Below, piece after piece: positions 1 through 8,379 of a stretch of DNA of 33,026 bases. The notes under the pieces are model-generated. The model was given only the letters and a program-made list of their open reading frames with translations, searched no databases and was not told the origin of the DNA. Both the position numbers and the translations under genes were made by a program. Origin of the DNA: an uncultured Bacilli bacterium (GTDB lineage: Bacteria > Bacillota_I > Bacilli_A > RF39 > UBA660); assembly GCA_944359705.1 (NCBI GenBank), contig CALVSZ010000003.1:1-33026 (forward strand), written 5' to 3'. Each line of letters starts with the position of its first letter. Within the stretch, counting starts at the first letter, position 1.

Positions 1-22
1 ATCTTATATACCTACTAAAGTC

Positions 23-57
23 AAAAAAAATATAAAATAGTATTTATGCTATTTTAT
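23..57 (-). terminator. Intrinsic terminator after the M14-like gene
   Basis: On the minus strand a 9-bp stem (ATAAAATAG pairing with CTATTTTAT, plus-strand 49-57 and 32-40) with an 8-base loop is followed by a run of eight T (30-23). The TAG stop codon of the upstream gene lies inside the 5' arm. It would end the four-gene operon that starts near 4200. Confidence 0.75.
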
Positions 58-1557
58 TTTTTTTATGTCTTGTTGATATTCGTGATTTAAAATATTAGTT
101 AAAGCCTTTACTAAATTGGTATTTTTTACAAATTGAATATGAGAGTTATCTATACATTTTTTATAACTTCCCAATATATCACTATATGGAGCAATAAATT
201 GTCCGTTGTCTATTGGTAAGTTAATTAAAAATACGGATGGATAAATACTTCCAATAGCACTAGTCCCATAATCAATAGAACCGCTTTCTCCTAATTCATA
301 TAAGGAATTTAGAGAAGAATTTAATTCACACGGAAAGTCTCCATGTATTTGTTTATTTATGTATATTTTATTATTAGATGCTTGATAACTAATTACTCCA
401 GCATAACAACCACTTTGATATAATCTAGCAATATAATTAAATAAACTTATATTTTCTATTTCAAAAACAAATTTACTTGGATTAATTGACGGAACACCAA
501 TTGGACCTGGCATGCTTTTTACTACTTTACTATTAATACCTTCTCCAAATAATACTTCTCCATTTAAAATACGTTCAAAATCAGGATTTTCTGGAGAATT
601 AAATGTTAAATTTACTCCACTTCCATTAGACTTCCACTCAATTATACTTTGAGGTTGATAATGATTATATTCACATATTTTTCTTACTGCCTCTCTTAAT
701 TTATGATGTTTTGAAGGAATTAATTGCCAAGATGCTTTATCAAATAAGTAATATCTAGAAGTACTCTTAGAATCATTATTATCAATATTATAAGACATTT
801 TATATAAAATACACTTATCTTGAAGCTCTGATATAGTCATATCACTATGAAAATAATAATCTAAAATAGATGTAGATATAATAAATCCTTCAGGATTATG
901 TAAAGGAAAGAAATCAATTGTAAAATAATCTAAATCAATATCAGAAAGATTTCCATTTGCTATTTCTTCCATAAGAGATAATACATAATCTACAGTAATT
1001 ATTTCATCTCCATTAGTTCCTCCGATTACTATTAAGTGCTTATTACCAGTACCAACACTATAATGTTCTACTTCATAACCATATCTAGTAGTAGCAATGT
1101 TCTTACACTTATTTATTTTGTTTTTAGCATTTCTATTATTTAGAATACGATTAATTCTTTCTTTATATCGATCATAATTTAAAATTTGCGTATCTTTTAA
1201 TTTATAATATTCTTCTAAAGAAATTTGATATTTATTTAATTTCTCTGCTATATTTTTACCGACATAACGAATTAAAAATTTATTATTTTCTTTTTTTATT
1301 ATAACAAAGCCATATTCTTCAAATAACTTACTTAAAAGATTATCAATAAAATCTCTATCTTTTTCTAAAGAAGTAATATCAATCATAAGATAATTTCCTT
1401 CTGTATCTAAATTATTAATTAAATTAATAGAAATATTCCTTAATAAAAGATAATTTTTTAATCTATCAAACTCACTTAACATTTGACTATGTAAAATTTC
1501 TTCTACTTCTTTTCTATCTTCTAAAGATAATTCTAAACTATAATTACTTTCATCCAT
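49..1557 (-). CDS. M14 carboxypeptidase-like protein with altered zinc site
   Basis: 502-residue soluble protein without a signal peptide. Residues 1-150 are helical and charged and not recognised. From about 170 it resembles the M14 zinc carboxypeptidase fold: a hydrophobic strand leads into GGTNGDEI (179-186), where the family has HxxE, and PLHNPEGF (218-225) matches the family's NPDG region. GVNLTFN sits where M14 enzymes have the Arg-containing DLNRNF segment. The first zinc ligand His is replaced by Asn182 (Glu185 is kept) and the substrate-binding Arg-Asn is missing, so it may be inactive or bind a different ligand. The start is set by GAGGTGAG just upstream. It is last in the operon with cysteine desulfurase and two thioredoxin-type genes; the functional link is unclear. 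The fold assignment is by motif only. Confidence 0.6.
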   Translation of the reverse strand: MDESNYSLELSLEDRKEVEEILHSQMLSEFDRLKNYLLLRNISINLINNLDTEGNYLMIDITSLEKDRDFIDNLLSKLFEEYGFVIIKKENNKFLIRYVGKNIAEKLNKYQISLEEYYKLKDTQILNYDRYKERINRILNNRNAKNKINKCKNIATTRYGYEVEHYSVGTGNKHLIVIGGTNGDEIITVDYVLSLMEEIANGNLSDIDLDYFTIDFFPLHNPEGFIISTSILDYYFHSDMTISELQDKCILYKMSYNIDNNDSKSTSRYYLFDKASWQLIPSKHHKLREAVRKICEYNHYQPQSIIEWKSNGSGVNLTFNSPENPDFERILNGEVLFGEGINSKVVKSMPGPIGVPSINPSKFVFEIENISLFNYIARLYQSGCYAGVISYQASNNKIYINKQIHGDFPCELNSSLNSLYELGESGSIDYGTSAIGSIYPSVFLINLPIDNGQFIAPYSDILGSYKKCIDNSHIQFVKNTNLVKALTNILNHEYQQDIKKIK

Positions 1558-1576
1558 TTTCTCACCTCAATAAAAA

Positions 1577-2788
1577 TTAAAAATTGAGCATTAGCCATTC
1601 TGGTTTTAACAATAATAATATACCAATTAATAGTAAAATAATTCCTCCCAATATTTTAGATATTTTTCCATATTTAACTGATATTCCCGATACTTTCATA
1701 GTTGAGACTGCTATTATAAAAATAAGTAAGTCATCAATTAAGAAGAAGAAGATATAAACCATTATGTAAATAAAGTACTCTATTTTAGATAAATCATTAA
1801 TTACTAAAATTTGGGTAAACATAACAGGAAGTCCCGCAGAACAAGCAAGTTCAATTAAACTAACAGATATTGCTAAAGCAATAACCCCAATTAAAGATAA
1901 CCATATACTTTTTTCACTAGTAAATTTTTTTATTCGTTCCATAATTTTCTTTCGATCTTTTTTATCTGTAGCATTACAACCATTTTCACTTGTTTTAAAA
2001 GTTGTAATAATATTATATAGACCTCCAATTATAGCAATAAAGCCAATTACTGATCTTATTATATTTACTTTAGTAATTAGTACAGCTACATTTAACCATG
2101 CTAACATTATTAAAAAGTAAATTAAAGCTGAAGTAATCAAAAAGGTAGAACCTAAAATCCACATTTTCTTGCGATCTTTCATACTAATTAACATTGTAAT
2201 TAAAAATAATAAAATCCACATTGCACATGGATTAAATCCATCAATAAATCCCATAACTACTGCTATCATAGGAATAGTGAGTGTTTTGGTATTTACTTCT
2301 CCTATTATAGGAATATTAAAGCTATAATTACCATAATCTTCTAAGTATTCATCTATAGAAGTATCATAATCATTTATTTCATAAGTTGGCAATTCTTTAT
2401 TTAAATATTGTCCTACTTTATCAACATATCCATGTTTAGAATAATACTCAATACAGCCAATAATTGTCTTCTTACTATTTTCACCATATCCAATAAAAGT
2501 TTTTTCCCCAATAATTGTAAATGGAACACCTGATACATTTAAATCAAATAATGTTGCTACATTTTTAAAAATTTCACTATTATTATCTTCCGATAATTCG
2601 TATTTATAAATCCTTAAATTTTTATAATCATCTTTAATTGAATCAAGCATTTTTATTTCTTCTTCACAATGCGGACAAGTTTTCGAATAAAATAAATATA
2701 AATTTACTAAATTATCCTCTGCTTTTATATTACATATTGCTATCATAAATAAAAATAATGAAAATATTACATATTTAATTTTATTCAT
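1577..2788 (-). CDS. Thioredoxin-CcdA fusion, membrane thiol-disulfide transporter
   Basis: About 403 residues. An N-terminal signal/anchor (about 5-22 counted from the GTG at 2797) is followed by a thioredoxin-like domain with the redox motif CPHC at 41-44 and a cis-proline context SGVPFTI. After it comes a DsbD/CcdA-type membrane domain with six predicted helices (about 175-400). The CcdA cysteine pair is visible at DGFNPCAM (Cys191) and ELACSAGLP (Cys319). By family knowledge such proteins carry electrons from cytoplasmic thioredoxin across the membrane to reduce outside disulfides. ATG at 2788 is preferred over GTG at 2797 because AAGGTGA lies at good spacing; that ATG overlaps the TAA of the upstream thioredoxin by 8 bases, so translation is probably coupled. 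The small thioredoxin next door is the obvious electron donor. Confidence 0.85.
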   Translation of the reverse strand: MNKIKYVIFSLFLFMIAICNIKAEDNLVNLYLFYSKTCPHCEEEIKMLDSIKDDYKNLRIYKYELSEDNNSEIFKNVATLFDLNVSGVPFTIIGEKTFIGYGENSKKTIIGCIEYYSKHGYVDKVGQYLNKELPTYEINDYDTSIDEYLEDYGNYSFNIPIIGEVNTKTLTIPMIAVVMGFIDGFNPCAMWILLFLITMLISMKDRKKMWILGSTFLITSALIYFLIMLAWLNVAVLITKVNIIRSVIGFIAIIGGLYNIITTFKTSENGCNATDKKDRKKIMERIKKFTSEKSIWLSLIGVIALAISVSLIELACSAGLPVMFTQILVINDLSKIEYFIYIMVYIFFFLIDDLLIFIIAVSTMKVSGISVKYGKISKILGGIILLLIGILLLLKPEWLMLNF

Positions 2789-3047
2789 CCAACTCACCTT
2801 CCACTATTTTTATTAATTCTTTCAAAGAAACTTCACCAATTACTCTCTTTACTTCTAAGCCATCATTATTTATGAATATTATAACAGGAAGAATAGATTC
2901 TACATTATATTTACTTACCATATCTTCATCTATATCATAATCATACTCTACGATATCTATATTGTACTTTCCTACAATCTTATTAATTCTAGAATTCATA
3001 ATTAAACAAGATGGGCACCATAAAGCACTAAACTTAATTATTCTCAT
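2781..3047 (-). CDS. Small thioredoxin-like protein
   Basis: 88-residue cytoplasmic protein with the thioredoxin strand-motif arrangement: FSALWCPSC at about 7-15, then a helix, and ILPVIIFINNDG near 53-64 holding the expected cis-Pro. It is shorter than classical thioredoxin (about 105 residues), like other minimal thioredoxins. AGAGGTAATA precedes the ATG. It overlaps the cysteine desulfurase by 14 bases and the CcdA fusion by 8, which implies translational coupling and equimolar production. Likely role: cytoplasmic electron donor to the CcdA fusion and/or acceptor of persulfide from the desulfurase; the second option is inference. Confidence 0.85.
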   Translation of the reverse strand: MRIIKFSALWCPSCLIMNSRINKIVGKYNIDIVEYDYDIDEDMVSKYNVESILPVIIFINNDGLEVKRVIGEVSLKELIKIVEGELDE

Positions 3048-4179
3048 TATTACCTCTTTTAAGCATTAATTTATTATAACATTCATCAAATACTTTTAAG
3101 AATTCATCTACTTCTTCTTCAGTTGTTAAATATGATAAACTAACTCTAATAGTATTACTAGCTCTATTTTTATCTTTATAAATTGCATAAACTGAATTTG
3201 ACATAGATTCTGCACTTGAGCAAGCACTTTTAGTAGATACATATATTTGATGAGCATCTAAAGCATGGATAAACGTTTCTGGTTTTATTCCGATTAAACT
3301 AAAGTTAATAGTGTTACATACTGATTTATTTGTACTATTTATAAATACATTATCATACTTTTCTAACTTATTTATAATCTTTTTATTTAGTTTAGAAATA
3401 TATTCAATATTTTTATCTATATTAGGTATAATTAGTTCTAATGCTTTCATAATAGATGCATAAAGAGCTATGGCAGGAGTTCCAGCACGATATACTGTCG
3501 TAGATTTTCCACCATGAATAAGTGGCTCTATTACAATATTTTCTTTCTTTATAAGAAGAGCTACCCCCTTTAATCCATATATTTTATGCGCAGATACACT
3601 AGCTAAATCTATATTTTTAAAATCAACATTAATTTTTCCTACTGCTTGAGTACAATCGACATGTAAAAATGTCTTAGGGTTCTTTTTTACTATTTTAGCT
3701 ATTTCTTCAATTGGTTGAACTATTCCAAGTTCACTATCTACATAGGAAATACTAACTAAAATAGTATCATCTCTAATTAAACTTTTTAAATGATCTAAAT
3801 CGACCGTTCCATCACTTTTTAAATTAACAAAATCAACTTCAATTCCATGCTTAGTTAAGTAATTTAAAGGAGCAATTACTGATGAATGTTCAAGAGAAGT
3901 CGTAATAATATGCTTACCTCTATTTTTATATTTAAAACATATTCCCTTAATTGCAGTATTATTTGCTTCACTAGATGATGAAGTATATATAATTTCTGTC
4001 GGTTTTACTTTTAAAATATCACCTATTTTATTGGTAATATAATCTTCTAATTCTTTAGATTTTATTCCAAGGCTATGTAATGAATTACTATTTCCTGGGT
4101 AATCTAAACAAACTTTATTAAAAGTATCTAACACTCTTTTATCTACTGGCGTTGTTGCTGAATAATCTAAATATATCAT
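3034..4179 (-). CDS. Cysteine desulfurase (NifS/IscS family)
   Basis: 381 residues, full length for a class V aminotransferase-fold desulfurase. It converts L-cysteine to L-alanine and leaves a persulfide on the enzyme, supplying sulfur for Fe-S clusters or tRNA thiolation. Visible landmarks: N-terminal YLDYSATTP, EANNTAIKG (71-79), LEHSS with His98, FLHVDCTQ with the PLP-contacting Asp175, SAHKIYG with the PLP Lys199, and the active-site loop STKSACSSAE with Cys320. RBS AGGAAGTG. It heads an operon with thioredoxin, Trx-CcdA and the M14-like gene. No IscU/SufU scaffold or MnmA is in the window, so which sulfur pathway it feeds cannot be decided; I therefore give no symbol. Confidence 0.93.
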   Translation of the reverse strand: MIYLDYSATTPVDKRVLDTFNKVCLDYPGNSNSLHSLGIKSKELEDYITNKIGDILKVKPTEIIYTSSSSEANNTAIKGICFKYKNRGKHIITTSLEHSSVIAPLNYLTKHGIEVDFVNLKSDGTVDLDHLKSLIRDDTILVSISYVDSELGIVQPIEEIAKIVKKNPKTFLHVDCTQAVGKINVDFKNIDLASVSAHKIYGLKGVALLIKKENIVIEPLIHGGKSTTVYRAGTPAIALYASIMKALELIIPNIDKNIEYISKLNKKIINKLEKYDNVFINSTNKSVCNTINFSLIGIKPETFIHALDAHQIYVSTKSACSSAESMSNSVYAIYKDKNRASNTIRVSLSYLTTEEEVDEFLKVFDECYNKLMLKRGNNENN

Positions 4180-4198
4180 TTAATCACTTCCTAAAGAT

Positions 4199-4207
4199 AT
4201 TTTATCA
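4199..4207 (-). promoter_or_regulatory. Extended -10 promoter for the desulfurase operon
   Basis: Minus strand TGATAAAAT (-10 TAAAAT at 4204-4199 with upstream TG) lies about 20 bases before the start codon at 4179. No good -35 box is seen. A second TATAAT at 4232-4227 also lacks a -35. Confidence 0.45.
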
Positions 4208-4235
4208 TAAATATAAATTAAGGTCTATTATATAC

Positions 4236-4274
4236 AAAAAATATTAAAAGAAAAGAAGAATTATTTTCCTCTTT
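4236..4274 (-). terminator. Intrinsic terminator after the HELEH gene
   Basis: Minus strand AAAGAGGAA pairs with TTCTTCTTT (9 bp, one G-U) across a 5-base loop, followed by a T-rich stretch. A 16-base palindrome (AAAAATTATAATTTTT) lies just upstream, overlapping the end of the gene. Confidence 0.5.
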
Positions 4275-4287
4275 ATATACTTAAAAA

Positions 4288-5187
4288 TTATAATTTTTGA
4301 TTTAATGAATTATATTCTAGCTCACTAATCGGTAATCCTAAAGATAACCTCTTCTCTAAAGAATATTTAGAATATACCGTCTTAGTTAGTTTCTTAACTT
4401 TTTTATTATAAAAATCTAAATCTTTCCAAACGTCCTCTAATTCAACTCCAAATAAAAATATTTGCGCAGGACAAATACCAATCTGCCAAGGATTAGGATA
4501 TCCATTTAATTTTTCTTTTAATAAAGTTAAATATTCGTGGTTATATAAGTTAGGCACTTGATCTCTTACTGGAGTTAATAAATTAACTATAGTTTTATAA
4601 GAATTAATTTGTGCTAATCTTTCTGAAGGATTAACTTTATAATATTGTTGGTATAAATTTTTATATTTAGATAGCAACGCAGATAAATCATTTTCATCTA
4701 TCTTTCCAGTACTAATTGCCTTAAAAATTTCCCAATTATTTAAAGACTTTTCTAATAAGAAAGAAGCATTTATTAATTTAAAATAAATTGAATTATCATG
4801 CCTATTATCGCATAGCTTATTCTGATATACATGTTCTAATTCATGTAAAATAATTTGAACTATTAATAAATTTTTAAACATAAGACGTTCAAGTGAATTA
4901 AATAGATAATAATATTGATAATGTTTACTTTTACTTTCTATAATTCTTTGAATACTCCCACTATGTATTGAAATATCCATTGATGTAAGATTATATTCAG
5001 CTCCTATTATACCATTACTACTTTTAATTAATTTATCTGTGATATTTACTCTTTGAATATAATTATAAAGTCTCTTTTCCAAAACGACAATTTCAACTAA
5101 TCTATCAATAAATGTTTTATCGATAATTTTCCCATTAATAGAATAATCATAAACAAGTTTGAAAATATAAAATTCCATAAAATTCAC
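4288..5187 (-). CDS. Putative zinc metallopeptidase-like protein (HELEH)
   Basis: 299 residues, no signal peptide. A zincin motif HELEH stands at 115-119 at the end of a hydrophobic helix (LLIVQIILHELEHVYQ). A downstream acidic residue in NPSERLAQ (Glu189) could be the third zinc ligand, as in gluzincins; that assignment is inference. The rest (helical N-terminus, C-terminus with several YxxEY/KRLSLGLP segments) matches no family I recognise. RBS AAGGTGA. It is the last gene of an operon with a TasA-like membrane protein (5197-5697) and an unknown (5720-6166). Motif-level call only. Confidence 0.55.
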   Translation of the reverse strand: MNFMEFYIFKLVYDYSINGKIIDKTFIDRLVEIVVLEKRLYNYIQRVNITDKLIKSSNGIIGAEYNLTSMDISIHSGSIQRIIESKSKHYQYYYLFNSLERLMFKNLLIVQIILHELEHVYQNKLCDNRHDNSIYFKLINASFLLEKSLNNWEIFKAISTGKIDENDLSALLSKYKNLYQQYYKVNPSERLAQINSYKTIVNLLTPVRDQVPNLYNHEYLTLLKEKLNGYPNPWQIGICPAQIFLFGVELEDVWKDLDFYNKKVKKLTKTVYSKYSLEKRLSLGLPISELEYNSLNQKL

Positions 5188-5196
5188 CTTACATTA

Positions 5197-5697
5197 TTAA
5201 ACTAACACAAATGCATAAGACAAACTATTACCAATCATCATAGCGTTATCTTTTAGATAAATATTATATTCAAGCAATTCATAATCATCAATATTACTAT
5301 TATATAAAATATAGTAATTGTAATTAGAATCAGCATAATTATACAATGAGTCTAAATCATAAATTTTATTATTAAATAATATTTTTAATTCACTGTCTTT
5401 AACCGTAGAATCTCTATCTATTCGCAAATAAAGAGAATATTCACTACTTCTTTTACCACAATTAGATATCTCGATTTTATTACTAACTAAATTATTAATC
5501 GCATATTCATCAGTCATTGGGAACCATTTTTCTCCGTAATCAGTTAATTTAATAGCTAAATTATTATTTAAGGATTCAACAATTGATTTTTCTTTATTAT
5601 ATTTATCTTCTAAATTAGGGAAAACAAAAATAGCTACTAAAATTACCACTAAGCAAATAAAAATTTCATTAAATATTTTAAAAATTTCTTTATTCAT
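5197..5697 (-). CDS. Membrane-anchored TasA/camelysin-like protein
   Basis: 166 residues. One N-terminal hydrophobic segment (about 9-27) with a short basic/mixed cytoplasmic tail, then an all-beta-looking extracytoplasmic region. Three segments fit the pattern seen in SipW-dependent secreted proteins: FPMTDEYAI (59-67), ISNCGKRSSEYSLYL (77-91, like the family's NTGD..S.Y.IYL), and a C-terminal EYNIYLKDNA..IGNSLSYAFVLV stretch (like Y.L.LWL.E....GK.F...I.V). The ATG at 5697 is used because AAAAGGG lies 8 bases upstream. There is no clear cleavage site, so it may stay anchored. It lies one operon away from sipW. The family link is by pattern, not by close identity. Confidence 0.5.
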   Translation of the reverse strand: MNKEIFKIFNEIFICLVVILVAIFVFPNLEDKYNKEKSIVESLNNNLAIKLTDYGEKWFPMTDEYAINNLVSNKIEISNCGKRSSEYSLYLRIDRDSTVKDSELKILFNNKIYDLDSLYNYADSNYNYYILYNSNIDDYELLEYNIYLKDNAMMIGNSLSYAFVLV

Positions 5698-5719
5698 AAC
5701 CAAAACCCTTTTTTATATT

Positions 5720-6166
5720 TTAATTTATTTTTTTATTTTTTAATTTCTTTTCAAATATTTTTACTTCTTGATGATATAACAGTTGTTTTTTTACATCGTA
5801 GTATTTAGAAATTACTCCAACTCCTAATTCCTTTTCAATAAACGCTTTTGCTTTTTCTTTATTATAAACTAAACCAAGCCATTCATCATAAACGTAATCT
5901 CTATTTGTTAAATTAATTACGTCAGGAATAGTAATTGAGTCTGGCATTTCCTCTATAGTAAAAGCACTAAAACCTGCTAATCTAAAAAACAACTCTAAAT
6001 CACTTAAATTATGATTAACTATAAAATGAAATACTAAAAATGGCAAAGAATTAAAATTTCCTACTTTGTTATCTTTATTTTGAAAAACATATTTACTTGG
6101 TGCAATTAATTCACTCCAATTATCGCCATACATATCAAATCTAAAATAATTATCATTTTGAATCAT
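5720..6166 (-). CDS. Protein of unknown function
   Basis: 148 residues, soluble, no signal peptide or membrane helix, no motif I recognise. Acidic and aromatic-rich N-terminus (YFRFDMYGDNW), mixed alpha/beta centre, and a very basic C-terminus ending KIFEKKLKNKKIN, which could be a nucleic-acid or membrane-facing tail (inference). A GGGGGG ribosome binding site is 6 bases before ATG 6166; an upstream in-frame TTG at 6169 is too close to it. First gene of the operon, driven by a near-consensus promoter at 6199-6227. Confidence 0.7.
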   Translation of the reverse strand: MIQNDNYFRFDMYGDNWSELIAPSKYVFQNKDNKVGNFNSLPFLVFHFIVNHNLSDLELFFRLAGFSAFTIEEMPDSITIPDVINLTNRDYVYDEWLGLVYNKEKAKAFIEKELGVGVISKYYDVKKQLLYHQEVKIFEKKLKNKKIN

Positions 6167-6198
6167 CAAAATCCCCCCAGTACCATTAAGTGATTAAT

Positions 6199-6227
6199 AT
6201 ATTACCACAATTTATTATAATTGTCAA
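6199..6227 (-). promoter_or_regulatory. Sigma-A-type promoter for the 6166-4288 operon
   Basis: Minus strand TTGACA (6227-6222), 17-base spacer, TAATAT (6204-6199) with an extended -10 TGG just before it. About 33 bases before the ATG at 6166. Confidence 0.8.
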
Positions 6228-6271
6228 ATTTACAAGCATAATAAAAAGAATAATATAAAATTACTCTTTTA

Positions 6272-8371
6272 TTAATTGTCCATCCATGCATAAGCTTTTA
6301 TTGTACCAATGAATGCACTATTTTGTTCATTATTAGTCATCTTTTCATAATCTAACCACATATTTAATGACACATTTACAGTACTTTTAGGAGATATTAT
6401 ACCCTCATACAAGATAAATGTTGGCCTTTCAATTTTTAATCCACCTTCTAAAATATCATCAATAGTCCAAATATTATTATCTAAATATTTAATACCATTG
6501 TTAACGTATTCTACATCTACTTGATATTTTACAAATTTACTACTTAATTTTTTAACATTGTATTTGTCATAATCTTCTGTTTCTTCAATTACTAAACGAT
6601 ATTTTAATTCTTTATCAGTAGGATTAGTAATCTTTATATTATTTTCAATTTCATTTTCTTCATCAACATCATCCATGTCCACTACTAATCCGGAATCAAT
6701 TTTATCTATATTACCGTCTTCATCATATTTTATATTATCTTTATCCACTATAACAGAACTGCCATCAGGATATTCTACTAATACTTTATCGTTTTCATAT
6801 TCAGTTAAATTTGTGCCGTCAGGTAAATTTTTCTCAGTAGTATCATTTATAGGATCATTTTTTATTTTTTCAATATTACCATCTTTATCATAAACAATAT
6901 CTTCTTCTCTAACTAAATAACGATCTCCATCAGGTTCACACACTTCAGTAATACCATTTTCAAATTTCGTAATTAAAGTACCATCAGGGAGTGTTTTACT
7001 AGTATCAACATCTGATGTAGTTCCATCTATCTTATTTATATTTCCCGATTCATCATACTTTATATCATTATAATCATCAACATATATTTTAGTACCATCA
7101 GGATAATCTATTACAGCTTCACCATTTTCATAAATAGTAATAATTTCCTTAGAAGGTAGAGTCGTTTGTTTTTCAATATCATCAGTTTTTCCAAAAATAT
7201 CTTTAATATTACCATTATCATCATACTTTATATTAGAATTTTCATCAATATATTCACTACTTCCATCAGGATATTTTATAACAGCACTTCCATCATCAAA
7301 GATTAAAACAGTATCACCGTCTGGAGTTTTCTTTTCATAAATTTTTCTTCCTATATCATCTTTAATTATTTCTTTAATAATATTCTCTTTATCATTTAAA
7401 GAAATATCACCAGAACGTCTTACCATTATAGTTTCATTAGTACTAGTAATTATCATTGCACTTCCATCACTATAATATTTTATAACTGTTTTATCAGATA
7501 ACTTTATTTCGTTAATTTTAAAAGCTGCATTATTATTAGGAAAAGATACATTTTTTCCATCTATATTTATATCTTCCTCATTTCTAACAATATACTCAGT
7601 ATTATTCATAACTACCAATATAGTACCATCACTATAATAAGTTATTTTAGTATTGCCTTTATTATCGTGTTCATATTCAAAACTAATTCCACTAGGATTT
7701 ATTTTTACTATGTACTCATTATCTTTAGATATTAAGATATTACTTCCATCACGCACTAATAAATCTTCACCTTTTCTTTTTACAATAGCACACCCATCAC
7801 TATAATAAGTAATAATCGTTCCATCTTTTAAATTTTTAGTTTCAAAAATACTTACTTTCAAAGTTTTAGCATTCTTATATATTTTACCATCATCACTAAC
7901 TCCATAAGCATCATCAACAGATGAAACTCTAGTTATTGTACCATCATTATAAATTATCATTGCACTTTTATCACTAAAGAATTTTATAATACCAAATTGG
8001 GTAGTTATTTCTTTTACTTCAAATATAACCCCATCTTTTAATCCTATATTTCCATATTTTTGATATAACTTATATTTAGCATTATTATCAGTAAAAGGTT
8101 TTCGATTATTAACACTAATATTAGAACTACCGCCATCAAAATCTAAGATTAACGAAGTTAACAAGTCATATGGATTAGATGAACGATTTAGAGAAGAAAT
8201 AGCAAGATTTAGCCCTAAAATTAATATTAAAAGAATAAATATTAATAGCAAAATTAACATCTTTCTATTTTTAAATAATAACCATTTTTTATCTTTTCTT
8301 TCTTCTTCTATGACTATTTTATTTTTATTAGTATCAAATTTTTTTACTTTAAATTCTTTTGGTCTTCCCAT
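6272..8371 (-). CDS. Membrane-anchored beta-repeat surface protein with TasA-like C-terminus
   Basis: 699 residues. A basic cytoplasmic tail (1-37) and one membrane helix (about 38-60) suggest a type II anchor. From about 111 to 560 there are some eight repeats of about 56 residues. The first half uses the unit core YYSDGxAxI...VR (near 189, 245, 299; a weaker copy at 131); the second half uses LPDGT...YENG...YPDGS...IKYDxDGNI (starting near 349, 405, 461, 516). The alternation of PDG and NG turns with short strands resembles the Tcp10_C/CPAP G-box type of exposed beta-sheet repeat; this comparison is by pattern. The final 140 residues (ITNPTDKELKYRL..., MWLDYEKMTNNEQ, IGTIKAYAW) follow the TasA/camelysin pattern. 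RBS GGTGA; starts 8 bases after sipW, so it is co-transcribed with the peptidase. Likely a stalk or matrix component outside the membrane. Confidence 0.75.
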   Translation of the reverse strand: MGRPKEFKVKKFDTNKNKIVIEEERKDKKWLLFKNRKMLILLLIFILLILILGLNLAISSLNRSSNPYDLLTSLILDFDGGSSNISVNNRKPFTDNNAKYKLYQKYGNIGLKDGVIFEVKEITTQFGIIKFFSDKSAMIIYNDGTITRVSSVDDAYGVSDDGKIYKNAKTLKVSIFETKNLKDGTIITYYSDGCAIVKRKGEDLLVRDGSNILISKDNEYIVKINPSGISFEYEHDNKGNTKITYYSDGTILVVMNNTEYIVRNEEDINIDGKNVSFPNNNAAFKINEIKLSDKTVIKYYSDGSAMIITSTNETIMVRRSGDISLNDKENIIKEIIKDDIGRKIYEKKTPDGDTVLIFDDGSAVIKYPDGSSEYIDENSNIKYDDNGNIKDIFGKTDDIEKQTTLPSKEIITIYENGEAVIDYPDGTKIYVDDYNDIKYDESGNINKIDGTTSDVDTSKTLPDGTLITKFENGITEVCEPDGDRYLVREEDIVYDKDGNIEKIKNDPINDTTEKNLPDGTNLTEYENDKVLVEYPDGSSVIVDKDNIKYDEDGNIDKIDSGLVVDMDDVDEENEIENNIKITNPTDKELKYRLVIEETEDYDKYNVKKLSSKFVKYQVDVEYVNNGIKYLDNNIWTIDDILEGGLKIERPTFILYEGIISPKSTVNVSLNMWLDYEKMTNNEQNSAFIGTIKAYAWMDN
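6500..8040 (-). repeat. Tandem ~168-bp (56-aa) protein repeats, about eight units
   Basis: Coding repeats within the surface protein: two sub-families, an N-terminal YYSDG type and a C-terminal LPDGT/YPDGS type, with a shared period of about 55-58 residues. DNA identity between units is modest, so these are old protein repeats rather than recent DNA duplications. Boundaries are approximate. Confidence 0.7.
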
Positions 8372-8379
8372 TTTATCAC

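Noticed and set aside
6233-6265. Terminator hairpin after the beta-repeat gene
   Set aside because: An AT-rich imperfect stem can be drawn, but it needs a bulge and is not followed by a T-tract; too weak to list.
6675-6893. Plus-strand open frames, here and at 9771, 10461, 12046, 15063, 17078, 19281, 21189, 23746, 27358, 29089 and 32035
   Set aside because: All but the one at 23746 lie opposite clear minus-strand genes; none has a good ribosome binding site and their composition (Ile/Phe/Ser-rich) is that of reversed AT-rich coding sequence.
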